In this document: one piece after another, positions 24,071 to 35,275 of the stretch
How positions within the stretch are numbered: position 1 is the stretch's first letter
How the letters are laid out: the number at the start of each line of letters is the position of its first letter
NCBI RefSeq assembly: GCF_009905375.1
Contig: NW_027417665.1
Coordinates: 87,116-151,115, forward strand
Reading direction: 5' to 3'
DNA: 64,000 nucleotides
Source: Apium graveolens
Taxonomy: Eukaryota; Streptophyta; Magnoliopsida; Apiales; Apiaceae
Translations under genes and position numbers: made by a program
The notes under the pieces: model-generated
What the model was told of the DNA's origin: nothing
Database searches by the model: none
What the model saw: only the letters and a program-made list of their open reading frames with translations

Positions 24071-25550
24071 TGTTGAGTGGCATTTATGACACTTTATTAC
24101 GCTTCCTAAAGCTTTGAATTGGTGTATTTGTACTCAAGTTATTGGTGTTTTAATGTGTTTTCTAGTGTTTTTGCATTTTCAGGCATTATCTAGGTAATCA
24201 GGTGAATTAGCATTATTTTGGTGCTAATTTGGTGTTAAGGTGGTGTTGGAATAAAAGCTCTTGGAAAACCGACTCAAATCAGCAAGGAAAATGAAAAAAG
24301 TCAGAATTTGATCCAGGGAGTCAGTGCGCTCGCGCTATAATAGCGCACGACCGAAGTCCAGAAACTCAGCGCGCCCGCGCTGGTCAAGCACGCGCCCGTG
24401 CCAAGCTGAGAACAGAAATCCTGATTTTATTGGGCTTTTGATCCAGAAGACTTTTACTCTGCATGGGACTGTTATATATACATAAATAAGTTCGTTTTTT
24501 ATAACAAGATATACCAGAGCACAAGGAGAAGGCGTAAGAAGACCGTTTTAGCACAATTCAACCAAGGCGAAGAAGATCTAGTTTTAACTTGTGTTTCTTT
24601 GTTTAAGTTGTAACGTTAAATGCTAGTTTTCTTATTCTTGAACCTATACTCTTGTTTTGTATTTTGTTTATTATTCGTTTATAAAGAAAATGTTTATTAT
24701 ACTATGTTTTCATCGGAACCCACATTGATGATGAGTCCGATTATGGGCTAATCGTTATCGTAGGGTTCTAGCGGATTTATTTATGGATTTCTTTAGTTGA
24801 TTTGTTTTGATGCCTTAGTGTGTGGTGATTGTATAATATCCTAGTATTGGTTGTGCGTATTCATCTTATGAACATCGCAGACTTATAAGATAGTGTGTTA
24901 ATTCTTAATGAATCGAAAGTGAATTGAAGGATTTAGAACTTGCCGTGCTAGCATAGGTTCATGTGTTATTGTTATGCATGATTCGTAGGTAATTTTAACC
25001 ATCTTACTTACCCTATGTAATCATGATAGATAACTTGTGCATTAAACTTTTATGTTGTCAAATTCTAAGACATATAGGGTCTCAATATAATTGGTGTCTA
25101 TTCAACTTCTATCTCTTTTGTGGATGTCTAGTAGTATGGTATTCGTGCAACGAAAGTTGGCGTTTATCAGTTTCGTGTTATCTGATTAGTGTCATCACCA
25201 TTACATTCTAAGGTTAAGAACAAAAAGACTACTGAATGAAGTATTTAATGAAGTTAGAATCCCATGTTTGTCATATATATTAATTCAACCATATTTATTC
25301 TCTTAGTTATAATTATTAGCTTAAGTTTAGTTAAAAACAATCTCAATCTGTTAATCGTCTTAGCATTGAATAATAGCCATATCATTGTTGCATAAGTGCA
25401 TAAATTACAAAGTTAACCTAAACCAGTCTTTGTGGGAATGAATCTGATTTAGATCTTATACTACTTGCGAACGCGTATACTTGCGTGAATTTTAGTGCGT
25501 ATTTAGCGACTAACGACTTCATTGTCAAAAATATCAAGACTGGCGACTAG
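24071..25550 (+). repeat. LTR fragment of another gypsy element nested in the Tat-like element
   Basis: Starts TGTTGAGTGGCATTTATGAC, a Tat/Athila-like LTR opening, and has no ORF. It includes a GC-rich island with AGCGCGCCCGCGCTGG near 24370, and reaches TGGCGACTA at 25541-25549, possibly a decayed primer site. Plus orientation opposes the host element. It replaces the place where pol would be expected. No clean target duplication was found, so the right border is approximate. Confidence 0.5.
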
Positions 25551-25603
25551 GGCTTCATTGTGATTAGGATTGACCCCTTCATAGTCCTTGGTGCTGAAAG
25601 ATA

Positions 25604-27432
25604 TCACCATTTCTGGGAGTGATTGGATGGAGAGTAATTCTTCGCCAAAGTCCGAGCTTCGTGGTGGGGAGTGGAAGCCTCCCAGGACATATTCACTTTA
25701 TTATTTCCTTTCTTTGGCCCTTCCCCTCTTTGGTTGCTATCCCGGACTAGGTACTTGTTCAGGGCCCCTTTCTTTACTTGCTCTTTGATGAAGTACTTAA
25801 GTGATAAGCAGTTCTCAGTCTTGTGGCCATGTGTTTCATGATAGTTGCATTCCCTATTGTAAGGTCTACTCTCCAGAGGAGTTTGCATCGGCTTTGGGGG
25901 GGGGGGTAGTAGAACGGCTTGTCTTTTTATTTCCTTTACGATTTCTTCCTGCGTCCTATTGAGCGGAGTCCAGTCCGGCTCCTTCTTTGGGTCCCGGGAC
26001 TGCTTGGTCGGTCCCGGGTCACTTTTGGACTACATTCTAGGACCGAGCCTTTGGAATATTAGAGTAGTTTGTCTGTCTTGGTTTTGCTAGCTTTGCTTGA
26101 ATTTTTGGTCCTGATGGTAATTCCCTTTCGGTCGGTCATCAGAATTCTTGCCCCTAGATCCCTCATTCCAGGTCATCCTCATAGCTTGGAGCATATCAGT
26201 TTCTTTGATAAATCTGGCAGCCATGGAGTAGGTCGCCACCAGACTCTGAGGCTCCTTGTTGATCAGTTCTATAATATATCTTTCGTTATGCTTTGGGTCA
26301 AGTTCCTCCATAAGATGCTCAGAGCCTCGCGCTCATCCAAGTTTGAGATCTTGTTGATTGCTTCCTGGAAACGCCTCCTATAGGCCGAGAGGGACTCATT
26401 GGCATGCTGTCGGATGGTTTCCAGGTGACACATATGCATCTCATGTGTCTTTTTTGCTCAGAACCTCCTGAGAAAGGCCTCATGGAACTCTTTCCAGTTG
26501 TGGATACTTCGGGAGGGTATCCTACTAAACCACCTTTGGGCCCCTCCCTGAAGAGTTGATGCGAAGAACTTGGACTTTGTCAAATCATTGTAGTAATATA
26601 TTTGTGCAATCTGCTCAAACTAATTCAAATGTTCTTCTGGGTCTTCCAGGCCATCAAAAGAATCAAACTTATAATGCTTTAGGTCCCTCTATCGGGGGAT
26701 AGCCTCCGAGGAGTGGCTGAATGGCGTCAATGTTTCTCCAATTTCCATTCTAGACTCTTTGTCCATTTTCCTTTGTAGTTCATAGATCATATCCTTGAGA
26801 TCTTGCTGCTTCTCCTCATCATCATCAGAATTGACCTCGGGAGTGGGATCCCTCCGGGTCCTCTTGGTCCTGGACTTGGCGAGTAGCTTCTCTTTTTCTA
26901 ACTGCATCCTCCTTTAGATCTTTAGTTAAGTTTTGCTTCTTCTTCTTTTCTGATTTGTTCCCTCATCTCTTCCAACCTCTTTTGTTTGGCTGCTTCTGTT
27001 TCCCTCTTATTGCCTTGATCCTTTTTTATTCTTTTTCACCTTAGCTCCAATGTGGTCAAAAACAGATCTCTTAGATTGCTGGGAGTCCCCGGACTCCTCC
27101 GGTTCCTCCTCTAGTTCGGCTTCTTCCTGGCTCTAGGCTTGCTCTTGCCTATAGAGCTGGATTTCTTCTGCTAGCTCATTGCTGGTGAGGTTGGCCATAT
27201 GTTCATCGGCCACCGGGACATTAGTTTACTTGTATTGGTTCAGCTCAATCAGGCTCATGGCGTCCTGGGGATTTATCACCCTCTCCGGGACGGGAGTGTT
27301 TTGCAGTGGTTGTTCAGGGAGTGTTTCCCGGTCGGCTCCCGGATCTTGAGCCTGGGAGTGGTCCGGCTCCTAGACCTGGGTACTAGAAGATGGTCTCAGA
27401 AGTGTGCTTTTCTGCTCTTGCCATTGTTCTAA
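25604..27432 (-). pseudogene. Gag of the Tat-like element, decayed
   Basis: Read leftward from about 27432. Pieces in different frames include a Lys/Arg/Glu-rich N-terminal part (26907-26689), a capsid-like domain near 26520-26440 (NWKEFHEAFLRRF), a segment at 26311-26087 (ARFIKETDMLQAMR) and a zinc-knuckle-like CNYHETHGHKTENC near 25850. This order matches gag of Tat-lineage elements. Many stops and frame changes are present. No protease motif could be found after it. Confidence 0.65.
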
Positions 27433-27880
27433 AAGTACCAACAACAACTAACCAAAATTCCAAGCTAACAATATTGATCTGAGGTTGCTCTTTGAAAATT
27501 TTGAAAACTATCCAGAATAATAATAAGTAGTTTTCTGGGAGGGTTTAAACAACTTTCTGGGACTAGTTGACAATATGGTAGAATGAGTATAGCTTGGTTT
27601 TAGAACACAAAGACAATATGCAAACTAAAGCAAACTCGGGGTTCTAAAATAATAGAAACTAGCAATAGCACACACAAACGTGGCATAAATCAACGAAACA
27701 GGGCTCACACAAATGTGGCCTAAAATAATGAGCACACACAAACATGGCTTAAATAAATAACATTCATATTTATGAGAGAGTTTAGTTGCGTGGGTTCTTA
27801 CAAGTTAAAGAAATGGACTCTTTCAAGAGTTTGCTGATGAAGGTGAATCGAGGGGCACCGAGACCCAAGGATGGAGAGCC
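27433..27880 (-). other. Leader of the Tat-like element
   Basis: Non-coding stretch between primer site and gag. CACACAAACGTGGC-like words recur three times (about 27670-27745). Confidence 0.5.
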
Positions 27881-27893
27881 CCTTCTAGTGCCA
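27881..27893 (-). other. Primer binding site of the Tat-like element
   Basis: On the minus strand TGGCACTAGAAGG begins two bases after the LTR. It is not the methionine-type site used by G1 and G2; the tRNA was not identified. Confidence 0.6.
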
Positions 27894-27895
27894 AA

Positions 27896-28476
27896 TGATA
27901 ACTCCTGGTGGCGGGGCTGCTCCTTCGATGCCGTGCCTGAATCCTTCTCCGCGGTGGTAGTGTAGCTGTCGTGGGTTCCTACAAAACAACACCGGAAAGG
28001 GGGTTTGGGTCCTACGACGCTTCCGGTGTGAGATTAAGAACTCGCTTTTGGGGAATATGAAGATAAATATGAAGGCAAGGTGGTTGTGTGTGTATATAAG
28101 TGTGACATAGTGATTAACCGCAAAACCTTACCTCATTGGGCTATTTATAGCCAAATGATAGGGTTTTGGGGTTGGTACCTTTGAATCGTAGTCGTTGGTC
28201 TTAGGGGCGGAGGACACCTGGCTGGGGTGGATGGCTTATACGTGTCAGGGTGGGAGTGGGTGAGGAATGTTCTAAGGATCTCCTGGCACGTGCCCTGATT
28301 GTGCTCATGATTGATCAATGACAAATGTCCCTATCACGCGTTTGGGAATGTGCCCCACGTACTAGGACTTCCCAAGGTTGGGCTGCCTGGACTAGGTAGT
28401 CTGGACTAGTGATGTGCGGGACTGGATGGAGCTGGGTGTCCAGGCCTAGTCCTTCTACGAGCCATATGTACTATCA
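27896..28476 (-). repeat. 5' LTR of the Tat-like element
   Basis: Ends CTATCA at 28476, followed by the duplication GAAGC, which also belongs to the host exon. It matches 20602-21181 with scattered substitutions. Confidence 0.88.
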
Positions 28477-28894
28477 GAAGCCATTAGGACAAGAACAATC
28501 CCATACAATATAATTTCATCAGGGTCTCTGCTTGTAGATCCTTTGCGGGAACCTTCACCAATGCAATGAAGAATAGCTGCAACTATCAACAGGAAAGGAG
28601 CCCCAATTTGTTGAATTGATTGCTTCTGTTTCAACATAATGTAAGTAAATAAAGTGGTGAAAAATAATTTTTTTTCTAGTTCACCATTGAGAATGTTAGT
28701 GAATCGAGATTTTTATATGAGATATGCAGTAAGCTATTCTATAGTGCATATGTAGTTACCGACAACCCTGATAAGGTTAAGGAGTCAACCAAAGTCCATT
28801 TCTTGATTATTTTTCTAAGATTACCTTCTTTTTCCATGGGAATAAGGGCACATACAACCTTGGCAAAGTCGCATGCTAATGTAGACGAGGTCAT

Positions 28895-29285
28895 AATCAC
28901 TTATAGGCTGGTGAAGTGCTTAGAGATGAAAGTTGAACACAGTATTGTAAAGTGAGCAACAATGAGTAAAACCTTATGCGCTTGTTAATAGTTTGATGCG
29001 CATAGAGATAATTGCTTCAAATAAGATGGAATCATGTGAAAATTGGAGAATATCATAAGAAACCATATTAAGCAATTGATCAAACAGTTGATGTGCGAAC
29101 TTAGCTGTGATATTTATGTAGTAAAACTTGATTCTATTACACGCTTGTATGCTAATACAGTAACATTTAAGTAGTTTAGCTTATTATAATTCCCAAGGTA
29201 TTGTGCATTGTATTTAATCTGGATAAATATACTAAGGGTCCCCTTCCCCAACCAACCATGGTTAGGGTTTATTTTAGAGCCAACC
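28895..29285. other. Presumed 5' flank of the broken membrane-protein gene
   Basis: No ORF or repeat is seen. This should hold the promoter and leader of the minus-strand gene whose ATG is at 28894-28892, but no convincing TATA box was found. Confidence 0.4.
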
Positions 29286-29289
29286 AACC

Positions 29290-31011
29290 CTTCCGCAATG
29301 AATCATCGTGGAAGGATTCATTACCGAAGGTCCTTCCGCAATGATTCATTGCGAAAGACGAAATTTAATAAATTTTATTTTTTGTAGTTAACAGTTTTTA
29401 TTCGATTAAAACTCAAAAATAAGTATAACCGAGATAATTTCAAGCGATTAAGACGATAACAAATGCAACTTCTTGTTCTTTTCCTTTCGCAAGTAAATTT
29501 ATATTATTTTCAATTTTTTCTAATTTTTAAAATTAATTAAATTTGGAAATTCAAATTAAGTGATAAAAAGGGGAAAATAAAAATATTTTTAAAAAATTCC
29601 AGAAAAAAATTAGGAAAATAAAATCTTTGAGAAAATAAGTATTATAATTTTTTGACTAAATTTATGTTAATTTTATTTTTTTTATGATCTTTTGAAGTAA
29701 TTTAAATATGAAATTTAGAGTAAGTAATACAAAAAGGAAAAATAAAAATTATTTTCAAAAAAATTCAGAAAAAATGTGCACATTTTTGTTTTTAAAAAAT
29801 AAATAGAGTAATTTTTTGACCAAAATTTATATTATTTTTAATTTTTTATAATTTATTTGAGTATTTTAATTTAAAAATTTGAAAAAGGAGATTGGTGAGA
29901 ATGTATTTAATGCTCCAAGGAGGTTGGTAAGGGTGCATTTAATGCTTCCATAATGGATCATTATGGAAAGAGTACTCAGTTCTCCAACCAACCAATGCGC
30001 CAGTGACGAGCGAAATAATAAAAAATTTCTCATTAAATCATTGCATAAGCATATAGTCCTGCAATGAATTATTGCAGAAGTAGTGAATTTTTTTTTCTGT
30101 TTTTTTAACAATTTTTTTGTTTCACAAAAAAATAATAATTTTTTTAAATTCATTCTAAATTTGATACCCTTGTCGAATTTATATAAATTTTTTATATCAA
30201 TTTTTAAAATAATTAGAACATAAATATTGTTTATTTTAGCTTCTATTTTGGTAAATAAATACTAAAAAATAATAAAAAACAATTTAACAAATAAAATATT
30301 AATTTTAGAATAATTTTTGTATGATTTAAAGTCCGGTTAGAAAAGAATAATATACAATTATGTATTAAAATATTTTAACACATTATAACCACGAATGAAG
30401 TACTTTGAGTATAAATTCTATCAATTTTTTTCGAAATCGAAATTTTTGTACATCTAAATTTAAAATATATATATATTTATATATATATTCAAATCTAATA
30501 AGTAAACTATTTCCAAAGTTGGATTCTTATGTTTACATTTATATCTTTCAAAAATAATATTATAAATTTAGTAAAAATATATTTTATTAAATAATACAAT
30601 ATTAATAATTTTTATTAAATATTACTCTTTTAATTATTACTACTATTACATTATTTTGAAAAACGTGTATGGTTTTTGATTCATAAACTCACGGTGTCAT
30701 GAATTACGAATCAAAAACCTTCTCGGATAAACGTTTCTCGAAATAATCTAATAGTAATAAATATGGAATGATTATTATTATATTTAAATTATAATTTTAT
30801 TATTCAATGATACATATTTTTACTAAATTTATGAAATACTTAATTTTATAATAGTTGAATTATTTAATATTGACAACATAATTTAAATATAATGTAAGAA
30901 TGCTATATTTATTTTATTTAAAATAGTTAAAGAAGAAATAACTTCCGCAATGATTCATTGCAGAAGCCACGTTTCGGAAGTAAACATGGCTTCCGCAATG
31001 AATTGTTGCAG
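29290..31011. repeat. Six dispersed copies of a 25-bp palindrome in AT-rich DNA
   Basis: CTTCCGCAATGATTCATTG-type palindromes, closed by CGGAAG-like complements, stand at 29290-29314, 29332-29357, 29945-29970, 30058-30079, 30942-30966 and 30990-31011. The intervening DNA is AT-rich with no ORF of credible composition. Confidence 0.7.
30562..30832. repeat. Foldback: inverted repeat with arms of about 120 bases
   Basis: Left and right halves mirror each other about 30697. GGTTTTTGATTCATAA (30671-30686) pairs with TTACGAATCAAAAACC (30704-30719), and ATAAATTTAGTAAAAATAT (30562-30580) pairs with its complement at 30814-30832. The loop is under 20 bases. It could be a foldback MITE; no target duplication was defined. 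Confidence 0.7.
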
Positions 31012-31239
31012 ATCCCTTGTTGATTTCACAGCCACCCGGAACCAATTGTGGCCGTATAACTTTTGCCATATACTAATATCACGCAAGATACCTTGTTACT
31101 GTTTGTATGTTTGTAATCAACTTATCAATTGGCCAATAAAGGTACGAAATACTACAGTCCTAATACATCATGAAACCTATGTTATTCATGTTGCTCTCCG
31201 TGCTTCAAGGGATGCAGTTATTTAAATTGATAGCACCTA

Positions 31240-31482
31240 AAGTGTGGCGAGTTTGAATAAAATTTGGGATTTCTTTGAGAGATTCTGCCCTGGTGCTTGG
31301 GCAGGTTTCTAAGTTGTTCATTATATTATTTAGCTCTGTTCACAATTATTGTTATTAATAGGAAAACATTGGTGGGTTGGAGCTACAAGAAAAGCACTGA
31401 CGAATGTCATAGGAGTTGGTACTGGAGGAAGTTTTCCAGGTCCTCTTTTTGTTCTGTAAACAGGTGGCTTTTGGCGGCTCAA
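31240..31482 (+). pseudogene. Two short host-like exons, family unknown
   Basis: A frame through KIWDFFERFCPGAWAG (about 31257-31304) joins in phase, across a 57-base AT-rich intron (31305 GTTTCT to TAATAG 31361), to KHWWVGATRKALTNVIG and GVGTGGSFPGPLFVL. That frame then meets TAA, just where a donor-like GTAAAC begins (about 31455). The Trp/Gly-rich composition and the phase match suggest real coding sequence. No start, promoter or further exon was located, and nearby DNA is filled by transposons. I do not recognise the protein. Confidence 0.4.
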
Positions 31483-31557
31483 TACAAATTTATTTAATGT
31501 AATGGATAATATTCACTCTCGGCCCATAACCTATATACCACAATTCATGATTTATGG

Positions 31558-31790
31558 GGTGTATTGAACTGGTATTTTAAAGAATTTTTTCATTCATGAA
31601 ATCTAGGTGTATTCAATTGGGATTTTAAAAAATGTATCAGAATTTTATGGTATTCAACTAGGATTTTAAATTATGCTACAAAATCTGGTGCTATTTAATC
31701 ATGATTTTAAATTATGCTTAAAAATTAGATGGTATTCAACTAGGTTATTTAAAATTTATTAAAATATGATGGTATTAACATGCTGACGGA
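31558..31790. repeat. About six imperfect 42-bp tandem units
   Basis: GGTGTATTCAATTGGGATTTT and forms such as TGGTATTCAACTAGG recur at 31558, 31606, 31648, 31686, 31730 and 31770. The array is cut off on the right by the solo LTR S1 inserted at 31832. Confidence 0.65.
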
Positions 31791-32782
31791 TTTTTTTGGA
31801 TTTCATAAAATAATGGATTTTGTGGGATTGTTGTGACGCCCTCAATCTCGGGATTAGGAAATTGAGGAACCACAGACCATTGAACTAACAATAAAATAAC
31901 ATAAACCCTGATTAACTACTAACAGGATCTAGACAGGATTAAGTATGAGACAAGACAAACTATCAACCAACATATTATTATTATAACCCAAAATATATTA
32001 TCAAATTTACACAATCGATTCCGACTAGGATCCGACATATAACCCATTGTATCTTTACAACCTCTCCAGCTAAAGCGCTTGCTCACACAACCTGTACTAT
32101 AACGACTCGTGTATTTTTATTTTATTTCTAATATTTGGAAGTGTAATAAAGGTTTAAGTAAATAAATAAAATGTGTGTATTGGTTTTGGCAGCAGTTATG
32201 GATTGTTATTTAATTATTTATGATTGTTGTTATATGAGATTGAATTGTGTGATTTATTAATGAGATATATGATTTTATTTTTTTGCTTATAAAAGTGATT
32301 TTGTTGAAGTTTTAATTTCATTAATATTTGGATTGTCTTTAAAATTGGTTTTCTAATTTTATAATTTCAATAATTACTTTTAGGACTTTATAAAATTGAG
32401 AAATCAATATTTTATTAATTATTTACCCTTAAATGATTTTCTGAGTGTGTTTATTTGTAAAATCCATATTTAATTCAGGAATTCTTTAAAAATCATGAAA
32501 CTTATATTTTAATAAGTTTGTATTATTCAGAGAATTTTAAAATTATTTTGGGAATTTTCGGGAATCGTTTCACTCGTGTGTCCTCTCGTTATTTGTTAAA
32601 AAGCGGGTATAAAGCGCACCTTGAAAGTGTTTTTAAAATTTCGATACTTATATTTTTATTAACTTCAGGATATCTAAAATATTTTTAGACTATTATCGTA
32701 ATTTTTCCAAATTGTTTTAAGGATGTCTCGGTTCGCTAATTTAAAACTCGGGATAAAAATTCAGGTCCCCGGGTATTTCGGG

Positions 32783-32841
32783 ACACGTGTCAACAACTTA
32801 TAATAAGAAGTTAACATGTATTCTTTTTACAGGACACGTGT
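32783..32841 (+). promoter_or_regulatory. Two G-boxes around a TATA-like stretch in the G2 LTR
   Basis: ACACGTGT at 32783-32790 and again at 32834-32841, 51 bases apart, with TATAATAA between them. The same pair is in the 3' LTR (46350-46357 and 46401-46408). CACGTG is the core bound by plant bZIP and bHLH factors. A role in stress-responsive expression is inference. Confidence 0.55.
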
Positions 32842-33039
32842 TGGCTGCAGTTTGTTTCTCTTTTATTCCCATTTCAGTCTCTCTCTCTCTCGGTCTAATC
32901 TCTTATCTCTCTCTGTATTTCTCCCCTCTCTATTCCCCATATCCCTCCTCTGTTTTTCCTCGCGTGTTCCGGCTGTTCTTCCCTGTTTTCCTCCGTTCCC
33001 GTCCGGTTGCTTTGGTCTCGCCGCCGCCGCAATTTTCCG

Positions 33040-33377
33040 GTGAGCTTGGTGGTTCCGATCAGTCTTGTTGGATTATGTCTATATATATATATACTGTTTT
33101 ATATATATGTGTGTGTGTAATTTGTGTGTGTGTGTGTGATGTGTGCGTGCGTGCTGTGTTGTGTTGGTGGTGTGGCTGGGGCGGCGCGTGGCCGCGTGCT
33201 TGCTCCCCTGTCTTCTGTGATGTTATTGTGGGCTGGTTCTTTGGGCTTGTGTTGATTTCCCTGCTGGGCCTTGCTGTTTGACCTTGCTGTTGGATTTTGG
33301 TTTTGGGCTCTTGGTTGAGCCTGTGCGTGCAGTTGGACTTGGTTGTTGCAATTTTAATTCTTATTCTTCTTCTGCAG
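33040..33377 (+). other. Possible intron inside the G2 LTR
   Basis: TTCCG followed by GTGAGC (33040) and TTCTTCTTCTGCAG closing at 33377 make a strong donor and acceptor pair about 340 bases apart, downstream of the TATA-like site. Both signals are conserved in the 3' LTR (about 46610 and 46954). Confidence 0.4.
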
Positions 33378-35081
33378 GAATTATTGAGTAAAATTCTGAT
33401 ATTATTAATTCGAGTGGGAAAATACTTATTAATAAATCGGTGGAATTTATTTGGATACCCGAATATTTCGGGCACCAATAAATTTTGCCGTCGTACCGCG
33501 ATGACTCGTTACGAGCGGACGGTGGACGGTGATGACGATGTTCTGAGTCCTAAATTTTATAAATAAATAAAATGATTATGTAAAATATTTTTCGGACTTA
33601 AATAATTAATTTTGATTGGTGTTGGGATGTACGTTGTATAAATGGTGGAGTAATATTGGGAATTGTTTTGATTATTGACGTCGATCGTAATCGACAGATA
33701 GTTTTATAAACAAATAAGATGCTGCCAAAATTTCCTAAAAATATATTGTAAATGTACATAATTATATTCTACGTGTTACCCCTAACAATATTCCGACTAC
33801 GTGACTATGTGATTACGGGTTTATGTGTATAATAATAATACGAGTTGGGTTATCGGATTGAGTTGTTAGAATTTGAGGATATCAAGCATGTCGGTGTAAC
33901 AGATTAGGGTATTCTGTATTTGTAGATTCCGAGCGAGTCTTCCCAGGATTAAAGTCAACGTGAAAGCTACTTAGGGTTTTGTAAAGCGTTGCAAGGCAAG
34001 TACCCATGACCATTCTTTTATGGTTCAGTGCATATCAATAGCTAAATGTTTTACTTTCATAATGGAACATAAATATTTTAAGTTACGTATCCCCCGTATA
34101 TGAAATGTTGTTTAAAATTATGTTTTGGGGAAAAGTAACTTCTGAAAATACCTATCTCTAAACGTGATTTAAATGAAAAGAGGATTTGAATAGTGTGCTG
34201 TGACATAATTGATTTTGAAAAAGAGATAGGTAAAAGTGATTTTTGAAAACTGGATAAAACGATCAGATATGGGATACGTTGGGGCCAGAGTAGGCCTATT
34301 GAGGTGGCGTAAGAGGCTAATTCGGTTGCGCGCACTGTATAACCGATTAGTCCAGCAGGTCAGAGACCTAGCTAGTCTCTGAGTTCCGGAACAGGTAAAT
34401 GAGATGGCAGTTGGAGCCATAAATAAGATGGCAGTTGGAGCCGTCTGGTGTTGATAGTCTGATCAGCTGTCTTCACATATCCATTACGTATCTGATTGGG
34501 TTTTGTGATTCCCGTAAGGGTACGAATAGTTGATACAGTAATTTTATAAGTGTGACTAGCATACTAAAATTGGACTCTGGTGTTTTTACAGCACACTACT
34601 ATGTTATTTTGATGAAGCATGCTAGTTAGTGATATCAAGCTTTCTCTGATTTTTGTTGCATAATGTTGATATCATGACTACAGTTCTGTTCCTATCATTG
34701 TTACATTACTGTTTTATTCTGTTATTCATATTTTGGTACTGCTGAGCGATTATGCTCACCCTTGTAAACTGTTATGTATATCTCACAGATGCCTAGAAGA
34801 TCAGTCAGACCGACCTATGTTCCCACCCCTACTGGACCCGGCTCCTCTGAGGTAGTTTGTATCAGGCCATGAGGTCTGAGGAGTTACTGAATAAAGTTAG
34901 AGTGTGTTAGATGTTGAATAAAGAGTTTGTAGTATTGAGAACCTGAATTATACTTGAACCTGGATCAGATCTTGGTTCGGGGTCAAGTTAGTATATTTTA
35001 ATAATAATTCTGTTGTTTATATTTTTGGTAATTGTGTTTAGTGACGTCAACTCCTGACCCCGGGGTTGAGGCCGTCACAGT

Positions 35082-35093
35082 TGGTATCAGAGC
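35082..35093 (+). other. Primer binding site of G2 (tRNA-iMet type)
   Basis: TGGTATCAGAGC two bases after the LTR end. Confidence 0.92.
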
Positions 35094-35275
35094 TACAGGT
35101 TCAAGTCCCTGATTCAGGTTAGGGATTGTGTCGAGTAGGTGATAAGGTGAGTTTTTAAGTGTGAGTCAGCAACTCATATAGAGGAGCAAACCTTTAGAGT
35201 CAGTCGAGGGTTCCAACGGCATTACCCCGGCATCTATTAAATGTTTTGATAGAATTGCCTTGACCTGGTTGTGTC

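Larger units (their letters stand above)
20602..28476 (-). mobile_element. Gag-only Ty3/gypsy retrotransposon of Tat type
   Basis: LTRs of 580 and 581 bases (20602-21181, 27896-28476) share TGATA...TATCA-type ends, the left copy being mutated at its inner end. The 5-bp duplication GAAGC flanks the element (20597-20601 and 28477-28481). The primer site lies next to the right LTR and the polypurine tract next to the left one, so it reads leftward. In that direction it holds gag, no detectable protease, RT or integrase, then an oppositely oriented gene, a 78-bp repeat array and the 3' LTR. Lack of pol makes it non-autonomous. The antisense gene between the pol position and the 3' LTR recalls Grande-type Tat elements (known for the family; assignment here is inference). 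Confidence 0.85.
20303..28894 (-). pseudogene. Host membrane-protein gene split by a retrotransposon
   Basis: Exon 1 (28894-28760, 45 codons from ATG) ends exactly before GTAAC. Exon 2 starts at 28625 after an acceptor (AACAG) in the same phase and runs to 28477, where the Tat-like element is inserted. Coding resumes in frame at 20601 beyond the element, with the target duplication GAAGC on both sides. Near 20527 the frame slips by one base, then continues to a stop at 20305-20303. The protein would be about 190 residues. Several hydrophobic segments (for example APFLLIVAAILHCIG, ILYGIVLVLMAS, ILVGLVISYAGG and FIIVFAFLVLSRLY) mark it as a multi-pass membrane protein. I do not recognise the family. 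Consistent phase across the intron and across the insertion shows it was a real gene; the insertion and frameshift make this copy a pseudogene. Confidence 0.75.
32098..35079 (+). repeat. 5' LTR of G2
   Basis: Starts TATAACGACTCG, ends GAGGCCGTCACA. Inside are paired G-boxes, a TATA-like stretch, a CT-rich run (32875-32950), TA and TG microsatellites (about 33080-33140), a plausible intron and a GGCAGTTGGAGCC direct repeat (near 34405 and 34427). The long open frame 32787-33281 runs through microsatellites and is rejected as a gene. Confidence 0.93.

Noticed and set aside
32787..33281. 164-codon open frame in the G2 LTR (and its partner at 46354-46692)
   Set aside because: It runs through CT-rich, TA and TG microsatellites, its length differs between the two LTR copies because of repeat slippage, and it matches no domain.
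33059..33478. 139-codon minus-strand frame in the same LTR
   Set aside because: Low-complexity His/Thr repeats from the TG microsatellite read backwards.
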